This document shows positions 6,643 through 14,687 of a DNA stretch of 16,921 nucleotides, one piece after another. Source of the DNA: S010-25 sp964466455 (GTDB lineage Bacteria; Pseudomonadota; Gammaproteobacteria; SZUA-229); contig CAYXNL010000047.1 of NCBI GenBank assembly GCA_964466455.1, positions 1-16,921 on the forward strand, written 5' to 3'. Numbering within the stretch: the first letter of the stretch is position 1; every line of letters starts with the position of its first letter. The position numbers and the translations under genes were made by a program. The notes under the pieces are model-generated. The model ran no database searches, was not told where the DNA came from, and saw only the letters and a list, made by a program, of their open reading frames with translations.

Positions 6643-7217
6643 CATCAAACCGGCATAAATTTAGCTGCATTATTCTTGCTGGTGGCCAGGGCAGGCGTGT
6701 AGGCGGACAGGACAAGGGCCTGCTTGAATATAACCATAAAAAATTGATTAGCCATGTGATTGCTGCGGTGAAACCGCAAACAAATGAGATTATCATCAGC
6801 GCTAATCGTAATATTGAGATCTATAAACAATATGCCGATCAGGTAATCAGTGATACTACCGCAGGGTATCAGGGGCCACTGGCAGGTTTACATGCAACCC
6901 TGGCACATTGTAAACAGGACTGGGTCTTTGTCGTTCCCTGTGATATGCCTTTTTTAACCACCGCTGTTTTTCATCGACTGGCCGCCGCTGATGACAACAG
7001 AAAAATTTATATTGCAGCATCCGGCGCAAGGTTACAGCCGGTTTTTCTTCTCCAACGCTCACTTCATGCCTCAATCGAATCGGCACTGGATCAGGGAGAA
7101 TTAAGATTAATGCGATGGATTAACTCGTTACAACCCGGCGTTATCCACTTTTCTGAAGAACGAACTTTCAGCAACTTTAATAGCAGAGAAAATTTTTCCT
7201 CCCCACCATCACCCTAA
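6639..7217 (+). CDS. mobA: Molybdenum cofactor guanylyltransferase
   Basis: MobA transfers GMP from GTP to molybdopterin-molybdenum, giving the guanine dinucleotide cofactor needed by DMSO-reductase-family enzymes including nitrate reductases. The 192-residue protein has the signature CIILAGGQGRRVGGQDKGLL (10-29), the GPLAGLHATL motif (79-88) and the metal-binding PCDMPFL (100-106, Asp102). The usual closing NxNTPED motif is altered to FSNFNSREN. The ATG overlaps the TGA of the kinase gene (ATGA), so translation is probably coupled. Placement behind a nitrate transporter suggests the cofactor is made for an assimilatory nitrate reductase encoded elsewhere. Confidence 0.92.
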   Translation: MTSNRHKFSCIILAGGQGRRVGGQDKGLLEYNHKKLISHVIAAVKPQTNEIIISANRNIEIYKQYADQVISDTTAGYQGPLAGLHATLAHCKQDWVFVVPCDMPFLTTAVFHRLAAADDNRKIYIAASGARLQPVFLLQRSLHASIESALDQGELRLMRWINSLQPGVIHFSEERTFSNFNSRENFSSPPSP

Positions 7218-7360
7218 GCCACATTCTGCCCGAATACCCCCCCTTTTCGCGTACTTTGCGTTTTTCACGACCTGTTTTTTCTCTTTATGACCTTACACAC
7301 TATCTTTTCACAGCAAGCGGCAGGGAATCAAACGCTGGAGACTGAAAAGCGTTACATCAT

Positions 7361-7368
7361 GGTATGAT
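7361..7368 (+). promoter_or_regulatory. Possible extended -10 promoter before the cation efflux gene
   Basis: The TGG-TATGAT sequence (7360-7368) looks like an extended -10 element, about 36 bases before the ATG at 7404; no good -35 box is seen. The spacer 7218-7403 contains no other recognisable gene or terminator hairpin. Confidence 0.3.
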
Positions 7369-7403
7369 TACACCGAAATAGTGTAGCGCTAACTGAATTT
7401 CTT

Positions 7404-8546
7404 ATGCCATTAACAGCCGAACAACGTAAACACGACACCAGTGGGATTACTCTCTGGGGTGTTGTTATTAATCTGATTTTATCCGCCATTAAAATTACTG
7501 GCGGCATTTTTGGCCATTCTCAGGCACTGCTTGCCGATGGCTTCCATTCGCTGTCTGATCTGGTCAGTGACGGTATGGTATTGCTCGCCGCAAAACACGC
7601 TGGCGTTGATGCCGACGAAGACCACCCATACGGCCACGCCCGCTATGAAACGCTGGCAACAGTGGGACTGGGACTGCTGCTAATCGGCGTGGCTGCGGGT
7701 ATTGGTCTGGAGGCAATCAGCCGTCTGAATCAGGAAGTTATCCCGCAACGACCCCTGTTATATACCCTTTTTATCGCCGGGTTGTCCATTATCAGTAAAG
7801 AGGTTCTCTACCACGCTACCATGCGGGTTTCGGTTCGGATCAAATCCAGAATGCTGGAAGCCAATGCCTGGCACCATCGCAGTGATGCCATCTCTTCCAT
7901 TATTGTTTTTATCGGTATCGGTGGCACCTATTATGGCTATCCACTGCTCGACATTATCGCTGCCCTGCTGGTTGCCTTTATGATTGCCAAAATTGGAATT
8001 GACCTGACGCGTCAGGGGATACAGGAGCTGGTTGATACCGCTCTGGAGCCGGAGATTATCGAACAGATCAAACGGACAATCCTCTCCGTTGAAGACGTAA
8101 AACAACTGCACCTGTTACGCAGTCGGCGCATGGGTCAGCATGCACTGGTCGATGTTCATATTCAGGTTTCCCCGAAACTCAGTGTCTCCGAAGGTCATCA
8201 TATTTCAGAAAGGGTAGAAAACAGAATCAAGCAGACCTTTGAAGAAATTAATGATGTTACCGTACATATCGACCCGGAAGATGATGAAAAAACAGCAAGC
8301 TGCTCAAACCTGCCTTTACGTAAGGAACTGGTCGAAGCATTATTCAGTGAATGGCAGCATTCGGGCATATTAAGCCCGGTTCATGATATTACATTGCATT
8401 ATCTCAGTGGCCATATTGATATTGAAGCCACTTATCCTATTGATAGATTAAAAACGCTGGAAGAGACCGGAATTATCAGACAGGCCTATGAAGAATCGTG
8501 TCATACTCTACCCTGTGTTGGTGAGTGCTACCTTAACTTCCGTTAA
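7404..8546 (+). CDS. Cation diffusion facilitator with extended C-terminus
   Basis: A 380-residue inner-membrane exporter of divalent metal ions, exchanged for protons. The family pattern is complete: ADGFHSLSD in helix 2 (44-52), the loop DHPYGHARYE (73-82) and AWHHRSDAISS in helix 5 (155-165). The helix 2 and helix 5 sites both read HxxxD (His48/Asp52 and His157/Asp161), which in this family fits zinc better than the DxxxD arrangement of FieF; this metal assignment is an inference. The cytoplasmic metallochaperone-like domain covers about 210-295. Beyond it are about 85 more residues (SCSNLPLRKELVEALF through the final CVGECYLNF) with four cysteines, absent from FieF-sized members of about 300 residues. 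No Shine-Dalgarno is obvious before the ATG. It is separated from mobA by 186 bases and is probably transcribed on its own. Confidence 0.9.
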   Translation: MPLTAEQRKHDTSGITLWGVVINLILSAIKITGGIFGHSQALLADGFHSLSDLVSDGMVLLAAKHAGVDADEDHPYGHARYETLATVGLGLLLIGVAAGIGLEAISRLNQEVIPQRPLLYTLFIAGLSIISKEVLYHATMRVSVRIKSRMLEANAWHHRSDAISSIIVFIGIGGTYYGYPLLDIIAALLVAFMIAKIGIDLTRQGIQELVDTALEPEIIEQIKRTILSVEDVKQLHLLRSRRMGQHALVDVHIQVSPKLSVSEGHHISERVENRIKQTFEEINDVTVHIDPEDDEKTASCSNLPLRKELVEALFSEWQHSGILSPVHDITLHYLSGHIDIEATYPIDRLKTLEETGIIRQAYEESCHTLPCVGECYLNFR

Positions 8547-8573
8547 GCCCGTGACACACAGTAGCTAACTATC

Positions 8574-8590
8574 CGCACAAAAATAGTGCA
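8574..8590. promoter_or_regulatory. NtrC binding site, distal, glnA
   Basis: CGCACAAAAATAGTGCA fits the NtrC pattern GCAC-N7-GTGC. Its centre is about 116 bases before the predicted glnA transcription start and 29 bases from the next site, close to three helical turns, so two NtrC dimers could bind on one face. Confidence 0.75.
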
Positions 8591-8602
8591 TTTATTCCAA
8601 TA

Positions 8603-8619
8603 CGCACCATAATAGTGCA
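8603..8619. promoter_or_regulatory. NtrC binding site, proximal, glnA
   Basis: CGCACCATAATAGTGCA is the better of the two glnA sites, with GCACC on one side and AGTGC on the other. It lies about 87 bases upstream of the predicted start of transcription. Confidence 0.8.
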
Positions 8620-8671
8620 GCTATTTTACTATCAGCAGCAGATATCCCCTGTAAAACCGGGCTTTATTCAT

Positions 8672-8687
8672 TGGCACGTTTCATGCA
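8672..8687 (+). promoter_or_regulatory. Sigma-54 promoter of glnA
   Basis: TGGCACGTTTCATGCA matches TGGCACG-N4-TTGCA at all but one position, with GG (8673-8674) and GC (8685-8686) exactly 10 bases apart. Transcription should start near 8698, leaving a leader of about 168 bases before glnA. Confidence 0.88.
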
Positions 8688-8788
8688 AAACCATGTTTAT
8701 GGTAAAGTCGGCTGTCATGTCTGAGGCTGCCTGATTCAGGATGCTTCACCGGTACCTTGATGCTACTGGCGCAAAACATCGTTACGTT

Positions 8789-8823
8789 CCACCCTGCCTG
8801 ATTAAGGTAGATATACTGGGTGG
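8789..8823 (+). other. Hairpin in the glnA leader
   Basis: CCACCC (8789-8794) pairs with GGGTGG (8818-8823), with an inner stem TGCCT/AGGTA, and is followed by GTTTTAT. It could act as a weak attenuator or mRNA-stabilising stem. The sequence CTGCCTGATTMAGG occurs twice in the leader (8727-8740 and 8794-8807), the first copy forming CCTG-ATT-CAGG by itself. No match to the cyanobacterial glutamine riboswitch is evident. Confidence 0.4.
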
Positions 8824-8865
8824 GTTTTATCGCATAAATTACATTAGAAGAAAGAGGTTTATAAA

Positions 8866-10275
8866 ATGTCTGCAAGTGACGTTCTAAATATGATTAAGGA
8901 AAAAGACGTTAAATTTGTCGATTTCCGTTTTACCGATACCCAGGGTAAGGAGCAGCATGTTTCCGTACCCTCTGGTACCATTGATGAAGGTGAGCTTGAA
9001 AACGGTAAAATGTTTGACGGGTCTTCCATTTCGGGATGGAAAGGCATTAATGCCTCCGACATGATCCTGATGCCGGACTGTGACTCACAGGTTATTGATC
9101 CCTTCTGTGAAGAAGTAACCATGAACCTGCGCTGTGACATTATTGAGCCTTCTGACATGCAGGGGTATAACCGCGACCCTCGTTCCATCGCTAAACGCGC
9201 CGAAGCCTACCTGAAATCCAGTGGTATCGGCGATGCATCCTATTTCGGTCCGGAAAACGAATTCTTTATCTTCGATAGCGTACAGTGGCAGAACACCATG
9301 GGCGAAGTTTCCTACAAGGTGAGTTCTGAAGAAGCCGCGTGGTCATCCAATGAAAGCTTTGATGGCGGCAATATGGGTCATCGCCCCGGTATTAAAGGTG
9401 GTTACTTCCCGGTTCCCCCTGTCGATTCCCTACAGGATATGCGTTCACAAATGTGTCTGGTTATGGATGAAATGGGCGCTAAAACCGAAGTTCATCACCA
9501 TGAAGTAGGCACCGCCGGCCAATGTGAAATTGGTGCTATATTTAACACCCTGGTACGTAAAGCAGATGAAGTGCAAATCTTCAAATATGTGGTCCACAAT
9601 GTTGCTCAAGCCTATGGGAAAACAGCAACCTTTATGCCCAAACCATTAGTGGGTGATAACGGTAACGGCATGCATGTACACCAGTCTATTTTTAAGGATG
9701 GTAAAAACCTGTTCGCTGGTGACCTCTACGGCGGCATGTCACAAACGGCTTTATATTACATCGGCGGCATTATCAAACACGCAAAAACCCTTAATGCTTT
9801 TGCTAACGCTTCAACGAACAGCTACAAACGCCTGGTTCCGGGTTTTGAAGCCCCGGTTATGCTGGCCTACTCTGCCCGCAACCGTTCAGCTTCCATCCGT
9901 ATTCCTTTTGTATCCAGCCCGAAAGGTTGCCGTATCGAAGTCCGCTTTGGCGATAACACAGCAAACCCTTATCTGTGCTTTGCCGCCATGCTGATGGCTG
10001 GCCTTGACGGTATCAAAAATAAAATTGATCCCGGTGAAGCCGCAAGCAAAGACCTGTATGACCTGCCTCCTGAAGAAGAAGCAAAAATTCCACAGGTCGC
10101 TGTTTCATTTGATGAAGCACTGGCAGCACTGGATGCCGACCGCGCCTTCCTGACAGAAGGCGGTGTCTTCGATGATGACATGATTGATGGTTATATCGAA
10201 CTGAAAAGTGCAGAAGTACAGCGCCTGCGCATGTCGACACACCCCTGTGAATTTGATATGTACTACAGCGTATAA
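8866..10275 (+). CDS. glnA: Glutamine synthetase, type I-beta
   Basis: Joins ammonia to glutamate using ATP; the main entry point for assimilated nitrogen, as a cytoplasmic dodecamer. The 469-residue length equals the enterobacterial enzyme. Visible signatures are KMFDGSSISGWKGI (48-61), FGPENEFFIF with the metal-binding glutamates (127-136), EVHHHEVGTAGQCEIG (208-223), the ATP-site motif KPLVGDNGNGMHVHQS (259-274) and NRSASIRIP (339-347). Tyr398 in KDLYDLPPEE is the adenylylation site, so activity should be switched by GlnE. AGAGG lies about 9 bases before the ATG. A sigma-54 promoter and two NtrC sites upstream, and ntrBC downstream, show Ntr control. Confidence 0.98.
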   Translation: MSASDVLNMIKEKDVKFVDFRFTDTQGKEQHVSVPSGTIDEGELENGKMFDGSSISGWKGINASDMILMPDCDSQVIDPFCEEVTMNLRCDIIEPSDMQGYNRDPRSIAKRAEAYLKSSGIGDASYFGPENEFFIFDSVQWQNTMGEVSYKVSSEEAAWSSNESFDGGNMGHRPGIKGGYFPVPPVDSLQDMRSQMCLVMDEMGAKTEVHHHEVGTAGQCEIGAIFNTLVRKADEVQIFKYVVHNVAQAYGKTATFMPKPLVGDNGNGMHVHQSIFKDGKNLFAGDLYGGMSQTALYYIGGIIKHAKTLNAFANASTNSYKRLVPGFEAPVMLAYSARNRSASIRIPFVSSPKGCRIEVRFGDNTANPYLCFAAMLMAGLDGIKNKIDPGEAASKDLYDLPPEEEAKIPQVAVSFDEALAALDADRAFLTEGGVFDDDMIDGYIELKSAEVQRLRMSTHPCEFDMYYSV

Positions 10276-10285
10276 AGCCTCTTCC

Positions 10286-10314
10286 CCCACTCATCAGCAG
10301 CGATGGTGAGTGGG
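10286..10314. terminator. Hairpin directly after glnA
   Basis: CCCACTCA pairs with TGAGTGGG around a 13-base loop, 10 bases after the stop codon. There is no T-run, so it may protect the mRNA 3' end rather than terminate by itself; the true terminator follows at 10335. Confidence 0.45.
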
Positions 10315-10334
10315 ATAAGATTACCCTTTATGCT

Positions 10335-10363
10335 AAAAAGCCCTGTACCGTCAGGGCTTTTTT
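10335..10363. terminator. Intrinsic terminator of glnA
   Basis: AAAAAGCCCTG and CAGGGCTTTTT form an 11-bp stem around a 6-base loop, ending in TTTTTT. The A-run on the left lets it work in both directions. It separates glnA from the DUF4124 and ntrBC genes. Confidence 0.92.
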
Positions 10364-10498
10364 ATTCCCTGATTTTTACCGTTTAACGTCATCCACTGAA
10401 ATAATTTTCTACCTGGCAAGCCATATTAATAAGTTACTAACGGGATAGATGAAAAGAATACTGTTGCACTGACCAAAGGCAAAGGCTATGCTTGCCTC

Positions 10499-11074
10499 AT
10501 GAAAATAATTTTCACCTGCCTTCTCCTGTTATACTCATTTACCCTCCAGGCTGCGTTATACAAAGGGGTTGATAAAGAGGGTAATGTTACTTATTCAGAC
10601 AAACCCTTTGTTAACGCAAAGGAAATAACGCTGCCCCCTATTACTGTTGTCAATGAACCGGAAATGCCGCCAGCGGCAATAAAAAACGCACCAACAGCAG
10701 CTGAAAAAGCCGAAGATAAAAAAGTCAAAGATGAAAAGGATAAGGCTGCCAGGGAGACGAAATATATATATCTGCAAATTTCATCCCCAAAAAACAAGCA
10801 AACTATCTGGAACGGCACCAGGCTAAACGTAAAACTGGCCTCCAAACCCGCACTTAATGCAAAAAACGGGGATTATTTTCAATTACTTATTGATGGAAAA
10901 GCGGTGGTAAGAAGAAGCCCCAATGCAACCATACAGCTAGGTTATATTGACCGTGGTGAACATAAACTACAAGCGATGATACGTAATAAACATGGCCGGA
11001 TCGTCAAACGCAGCAAGGTAATCATCATCTACATTCAACGCACATCAATAATACCTAAGCACACCAAAGCCTGA
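10499..11074 (+). CDS. DUF4124 domain-containing exported protein
   Basis: A 191-residue protein with a signal peptide (MKIIFTCLLLLYSFTLQA, cleaved near residue 18), then a DUF4124 domain (about 19-60) with the usual LYKGVDKEGNVTYSDKPF. A charged Lys/Glu/Ala linker (65-85) leads to a C-terminal beta-rich, Ig-like segment (about 90-180; LQISSPKNKQTIWNGTRLNV, DYFQLLIDGKAV, IDRGEHKLQAMI). The family has no assigned biochemical function; it is thought to act in the periplasm or cell envelope. Proteins of this type are often found between glnA and ntrB in gammaproteobacteria, but any link to nitrogen control is unproven. Ribosome binding site is poor. It has its own transcription start, since it follows a strong terminator. 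Confidence 0.85.
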   Translation: MKIIFTCLLLLYSFTLQAALYKGVDKEGNVTYSDKPFVNAKEITLPPITVVNEPEMPPAAIKNAPTAAEKAEDKKVKDEKDKAARETKYIYLQISSPKNKQTIWNGTRLNVKLASKPALNAKNGDYFQLLIDGKAVVRRSPNATIQLGYIDRGEHKLQAMIRNKHGRIVKRSKVIIIYIQRTSIIPKHTKA

Positions 11075-11175
11075 AACACCCCCTTCCCTCATCCACACCG
11101 ATGGCAACGGGCATGAGTCCAGGCAGGAACAAATTCCAGTAAGGCATAAAATACAGTGATCGTCACGGACTAGAT

Positions 11176-11199
11176 CGCACCACGATGGTGCGCTATACT
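11176..11199 (+). promoter_or_regulatory. Perfect NtrC palindrome over a candidate ntrBC promoter
   Basis: CGCACCACGATGGTGCG (11176-11192) is a perfect inverted repeat and the best NtrC match in the window. Two bases after it is TATACT (11194-11199), a candidate sigma-70 -10 box, so NtrC bound here would cover the -10/-35 spacer region. In enterobacteria the glnL (ntrB) promoter is repressed by NtrC in just this way. The -35 box is not recognisable. The leader to ntrB would be about 160 bases and AT-rich with no obvious gene. Confidence 0.7.
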
Positions 11200-11364
11200 T
11201 TCAGCCCTGGGCGGACGGTTCACTTACAATATTCTCTCCCTGCTTATATTTTTGAAATATAACAGTAGCTTACTGTTTCTACGATCATATTTTACTATTT
11301 AATATCATTTTTCATAATAGGCTTAACTGGTATGATTTTTGCTTTATGTATGAGGAGGGTATTC

Positions 11365-12462
11365 ATGAATAGCGACAACCAATTTTTACAAACTATTTTC
11401 GATAATTTGCACACGGCAATTATGGTAATTGGTGAACAGCTAATGATTGAACACATGAATCCATCGGCTGAAATGCTGTTTCATTTCAGCCGTAACAGGG
11501 CAGTCAAACATAGTATCTCCCACCTTATTATTAATGAACACGAACTTTTCGATCGTCTGGAAAGCTCACTGGCCTCCAGCCACCCTTTTCGTGTCTATGA
11601 AGCACAGCTACATATTCATAACAATACTATTATCGACGTTGATTACTCGGTTTCTCCGCTGGAAAACAGAAACCACGGCCAACTCCTGTTACTTGAATTT
11701 TCACAACGAAACCACCTACACAAACATTCGCAGGAAGAAGCCCTGCTAAATCAACACGAGGCCAGTAAATCATTAATTCGTGGTCTGGCACATGAAATAA
11801 AAAACCCGCTCGGCGGTTTACGTGGTGCCGCTCAACTACTGGAACGTGAACTCAATGAAAAAAACCGGATCTTTACACAAATTATCATTACCGAAGCCGA
11901 CCGGCTTAAAAATCTGGTAGATCGTATGGTTGGCCCCAGAGAAGTGCCAAAGAAAACACAGGTAAACATCCACAAGGTTATCGAACACGTGCGCCAGCTA
12001 GTGAACGTAGAAATAGAAGAGACCGACAGTAAACACAGTAAATCCATTAGCATACTCAGTGACTACGACCCCAGTATTCCTGATATTAAAGCCGATGAAA
12101 CCATGCTGATACAGTCTATTTTAAATATTACCCAGAATGCAGTTGCTGCCATCGCGCATAGCGGTGAAATTATTTTTAAAACCCGCTCACGTCGCAACTG
12201 TAGTATTGGTACAAAAACCTATCCACTGGTTGCCTCAATTGAAATTACTGACAATGGTAGCGGTGTAGATACTTCCCTGCAGGAAAAAATTTTCCTGCCC
12301 ATGATTACCGGCCGCGCGGAAGGAACTGGACTGGGCCTTTCTATTGCACAATCACTAATACAACAACATCACGGCTTAATCGAATTCGACAGCAGGCCGG
12401 GGAAAACCACCTTTACCCTGCTCTTGCCAATACAACACCACAATGGAGAAAAATATGACTAA
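11365..12462 (+). CDS. glnL: Nitrogen regulation sensor histidine kinase NtrB
   Basis: NtrB (GlnL) phosphorylates NtrC when nitrogen is short and, with PII bound, dephosphorylates it. The 365-residue protein is cytoplasmic: a PAS sensor domain (about 5-115), then the H-box LIRGLAHEIKNPLGGLRGAA (137-156, His143), N-box with Asn258 (NITQNAV), G1 box DNGSG (296-300) and G2 box GTGLGL (320-325). The H-box sequence is characteristic of NtrB rather than other kinases. GGAGG lies about 8 bases before this ATG; the in-frame ATG at 11332 has no such site and would add 11 residues. Its stop overlaps the start of ntrC by 8 bases, so the pair is translationally coupled. Confidence 0.96.
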   Translation: MNSDNQFLQTIFDNLHTAIMVIGEQLMIEHMNPSAEMLFHFSRNRAVKHSISHLIINEHELFDRLESSLASSHPFRVYEAQLHIHNNTIIDVDYSVSPLENRNHGQLLLLEFSQRNHLHKHSQEEALLNQHEASKSLIRGLAHEIKNPLGGLRGAAQLLERELNEKNRIFTQIIITEADRLKNLVDRMVGPREVPKKTQVNIHKVIEHVRQLVNVEIEETDSKHSKSISILSDYDPSIPDIKADETMLIQSILNITQNAVAAIAHSGEIIFKTRSRRNCSIGTKTYPLVASIEITDNGSGVDTSLQEKIFLPMITGRAEGTGLGLSIAQSLIQQHHGLIEFDSRPGKTTFTLLLPIQHHNGEKYD

Positions 12463-13858
12463 ACAGGGAAATATCTGGATAATTGATGATGATGATTCGA
12501 TTCGCTGGGTACTGGAAAAGGCACTCACCGATGCCAGTTTTCAAGTGAGCAGCTTTAGCAACGCCGATAACATATTCGAAAAACTGAAACAGAATGAACC
12601 GGATGTAATTATTTCCGATATTCGCATGCCCGGCATGGATGGCCTTGAATTACTTGAACGGGCAACGCAACAATACCCCGATTTACCGGTTATTATTATG
12701 ACCGCCATCACTGATCTTGATAGCGCCGTATCCGCCTATCAGGGAGGCGCTTTCGAGTACCTGCCCAAACCGTTTGATATTGATGAAGCGGTAACAATTG
12801 TGCAGCGCGCCTGCAATCGGCATCAGCAACTGGTCGAAACCCGCCCGACAGGAAATCTACCTGAAATTATTGGTGAAGCACCCGCCATGCAGGCAGTATT
12901 TCGCAGTATCGGTCGCCTTTCCAATTCGATTATCAGTGTATTAATTACCGGCGAATCAGGCACTGGCAAAGAACTGGTCGCAAAATCCCTGCATAAACAC
13001 AGCCCGCGCACCGATGCAGACTTTATTGCCATTAATACTGCGGCTATTCCCAAAGAATTACTTGAATCAGAACTGTTTGGCCATGAAAAAGGCTCTTTCA
13101 CCGGCGCTCAATCGCAACGCAAGGGCCGCTTCGAACAAGCCGATGGCGGCACGCTATTTCTGGATGAGATTGGAGATATGCCAGCGGAACTGCAAACCCG
13201 TCTGTTACGTGTACTTGCCGATGGCGTTTTTTACCGCGTTGGCGGCCACACCTCGGTTAAGGTTAACGTCCGGGTTATCGCAGCAACGCATCAGGATCTG
13301 GAAGAACGAGTCAAACTGGGGCTGTTTCGTGAGGATCTGTTTCATCGCCTTAATGTTATTCGCATTCAATTACCCCCACTGCGTGAGCGCAGAGAAGATA
13401 TTCCCGCCCTGCTGCAGCTATTCCTGCAACGCGCCGTGGAAGAACTTGGTGTAGAACCCAAACAGTTACAGCCAGAGGTAGTAAATTATCTTTCATCGCT
13501 GGACTGGCCGGGTAATGTACGACAGATAGAAAATACCTGCCACTGGCTGGCGGTAATGACTTCAGGCCATACTATCCAGTTATCCGACCTGCCCGATGAA
13601 TTACTGAACAATGCGACAAATACCCGCAGTGAAAGTACTCATGGGGACTGGAAACAGGCGCTAGCAACAACGCTACAACAGCAATTACTCGGTGGGCAAA
13701 GCAATATTGCGGGCGACATTATCTCCTCTGTAGAAGAAATTTTAATCCATTCTGCATTACAGAAAACGGGCGGTAGAAAAAATGACGCGGCTAAATTACT
13801 TGGCTGGGGCAGAAATACACTGACTCGAAAAATAAAGGAACTACATATTGAGATATAG
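12455..13858 (+). CDS. glnG: Nitrogen regulation response regulator NtrC
   Basis: Sigma-54 activator that opens Ntr promoters after phosphorylation. The 467-residue protein has a receiver domain (1-120) with acidic pocket Asp11-Asp12, phosphorylated Asp55 in ISDIRMPG and Lys105 in PKPF. The AAA+ domain (about 138-380) has Walker A GESGTGKE (166-173), the sigma-54-contacting GSFTGA loop (213-218) and Walker B LFLDEIGD (234-241). The C-terminal Fis-type helix-turn-helix ends in RKNDAAKLLGWGRNTLTRKI. GGAG precedes this ATG by 6 bases; the ATG at 12443 would put the start further into ntrB. Likely targets in this window are glnA, the nitrate operon and its own promoter. Confidence 0.97.
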   Translation: MTKQGNIWIIDDDDSIRWVLEKALTDASFQVSSFSNADNIFEKLKQNEPDVIISDIRMPGMDGLELLERATQQYPDLPVIIMTAITDLDSAVSAYQGGAFEYLPKPFDIDEAVTIVQRACNRHQQLVETRPTGNLPEIIGEAPAMQAVFRSIGRLSNSIISVLITGESGTGKELVAKSLHKHSPRTDADFIAINTAAIPKELLESELFGHEKGSFTGAQSQRKGRFEQADGGTLFLDEIGDMPAELQTRLLRVLADGVFYRVGGHTSVKVNVRVIAATHQDLEERVKLGLFREDLFHRLNVIRIQLPPLRERREDIPALLQLFLQRAVEELGVEPKQLQPEVVNYLSSLDWPGNVRQIENTCHWLAVMTSGHTIQLSDLPDELLNNATNTRSESTHGDWKQALATTLQQQLLGGQSNIAGDIISSVEEILIHSALQKTGGRKNDAAKLLGWGRNTLTRKIKELHIEI

Positions 13859-13887
13859 CAATGCGGAACTCTCACGAAATAAAATGG

Positions 13888-14604
13888 CTATTCATTTTCA
13901 ATACAATTCATGTAGGCCTGCTCAAGATCTTCACTGTGATAGTTGCGTTTAAAATCTGCGGGACTACCGGTAAATAAAATTCTACCCTGATGCAATACCG
14001 CCATATTGTCCGCCAGTTCATCCACATCAACCAGCACATGCGAGCTAAAAAATACGCTTCTGCCCTGCTGTTTAAGCTGTGCCAACTGCTGCTTAAACAG
14101 GATACGCGCTTTTGGATCCAGCCCGCTCATGGGTTCATCCAGAATAAATAACTCCTTCTCACTAAGCAAACAGACGGCCAGCCCCAGTTTCTGTGACATC
14201 CCTTTGGATAATTTATTTACCGCTATAGCAAGAACATCGGCGTCCAGATCGAGTGAGGAAAGGACGGATAAAACGTCTGTTTTATTATATGCAATACCAT
14301 AAAGCTGTAGCATATAAAGCAAAAAGTCACTGCCTTTTAAATACGCCGGGGGTGAGAAACGATCTGGCAGATAGGCAACAGGCTTACGTGCCACAACCTC
14401 TGTATGGTTATGACCGCATAAGCGTATGCTACCGCTATCCACCGCCGTTAAATCCAGCATACATTTAATCAGTGTTGTTTTTCCACTTCCATTCGCACCA
14501 ATCAGACCAAAAAACTCACCCGATTTTATCGACAGATTAATTGCCTGTAATACCGGTTTATTACCATACGATTTGTGAACCTGCTGACAGAGAATACTAT
14601 TCAT
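13888..14604 (-). CDS. ABC transporter ATP-binding protein (ABC-2 type)
   Basis: A 238-residue nucleotide-binding subunit with Walker A GANGSGKT (37-44), signature LSKGM, Walker B LFILDEP and the switch histidine in SSHVL. The overall pattern (AYLPDRFSPPAYLKG, then MSGLDPKAR) is that of the CcmA/NosF-like ATPases that pair with ABC-2 type membrane subunits. No permease gene is next to it: ntrC converges 29 bases downstream and a pilin gene lies upstream. The partner must be elsewhere, or this ATPase serves a shared permease. The substrate is unknown. No hairpin terminator is seen between it and ntrC. Confidence 0.9.
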   Translation of the reverse strand: MNSILCQQVHKSYGNKPVLQAINLSIKSGEFFGLIGANGSGKTTLIKCMLDLTAVDSGSIRLCGHNHTEVVARKPVAYLPDRFSPPAYLKGSDFLLYMLQLYGIAYNKTDVLSVLSSLDLDADVLAIAVNKLSKGMSQKLGLAVCLLSEKELFILDEPMSGLDPKARILFKQQLAQLKQQGRSVFFSSHVLVDVDELADNMAVLHQGRILFTGSPADFKRNYHSEDLEQAYMNCIENE

Positions 14605-14633
14605 GGCTACTATTAATGAATTTCAGATAAAAC

Positions 14634-14667
14634 AAAAAAGCCTTATGGCTTCAACCATAAGGCTTTT
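14634..14667. terminator. Intrinsic terminator of the pilin gene
   Basis: AAAAGCCTTATGG and CCATAAGGCTTTT form a 13-bp stem with a 6-base loop. Read on the minus strand it ends in TTTTTT, and it lies 20 bases after the pilin stop codon. It isolates the ABC ATPase gene, whose own promoter must lie in 14605-14640. Confidence 0.9.
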
Positions 14668-14687
14668 ACTGGCATTATTCAAATAAA

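Noticed and set aside
8717..8734. Short upstream frame in the glnA leader (MSEAA)
   Set aside because: No ribosome binding site and no amino-acid bias such as glutamine codons that would suggest a leader peptide.
9653..9994. Plus-strand 113-codon frame inside glnA
   Set aside because: Out-of-frame shadow of a highly conserved gene.
10478..10491. Sigma-54-like GG-N10-GC before the DUF4124 gene
   Set aside because: The T before GG and the T of TTGC are both A, and transcription would start inside the coding sequence, after the ATG at 10499.
12443..12454. Earlier ATG for ntrC
   Set aside because: The GGAG serving ATG 12455 lies within this extension, and NtrC proteins begin directly at the receiver domain.
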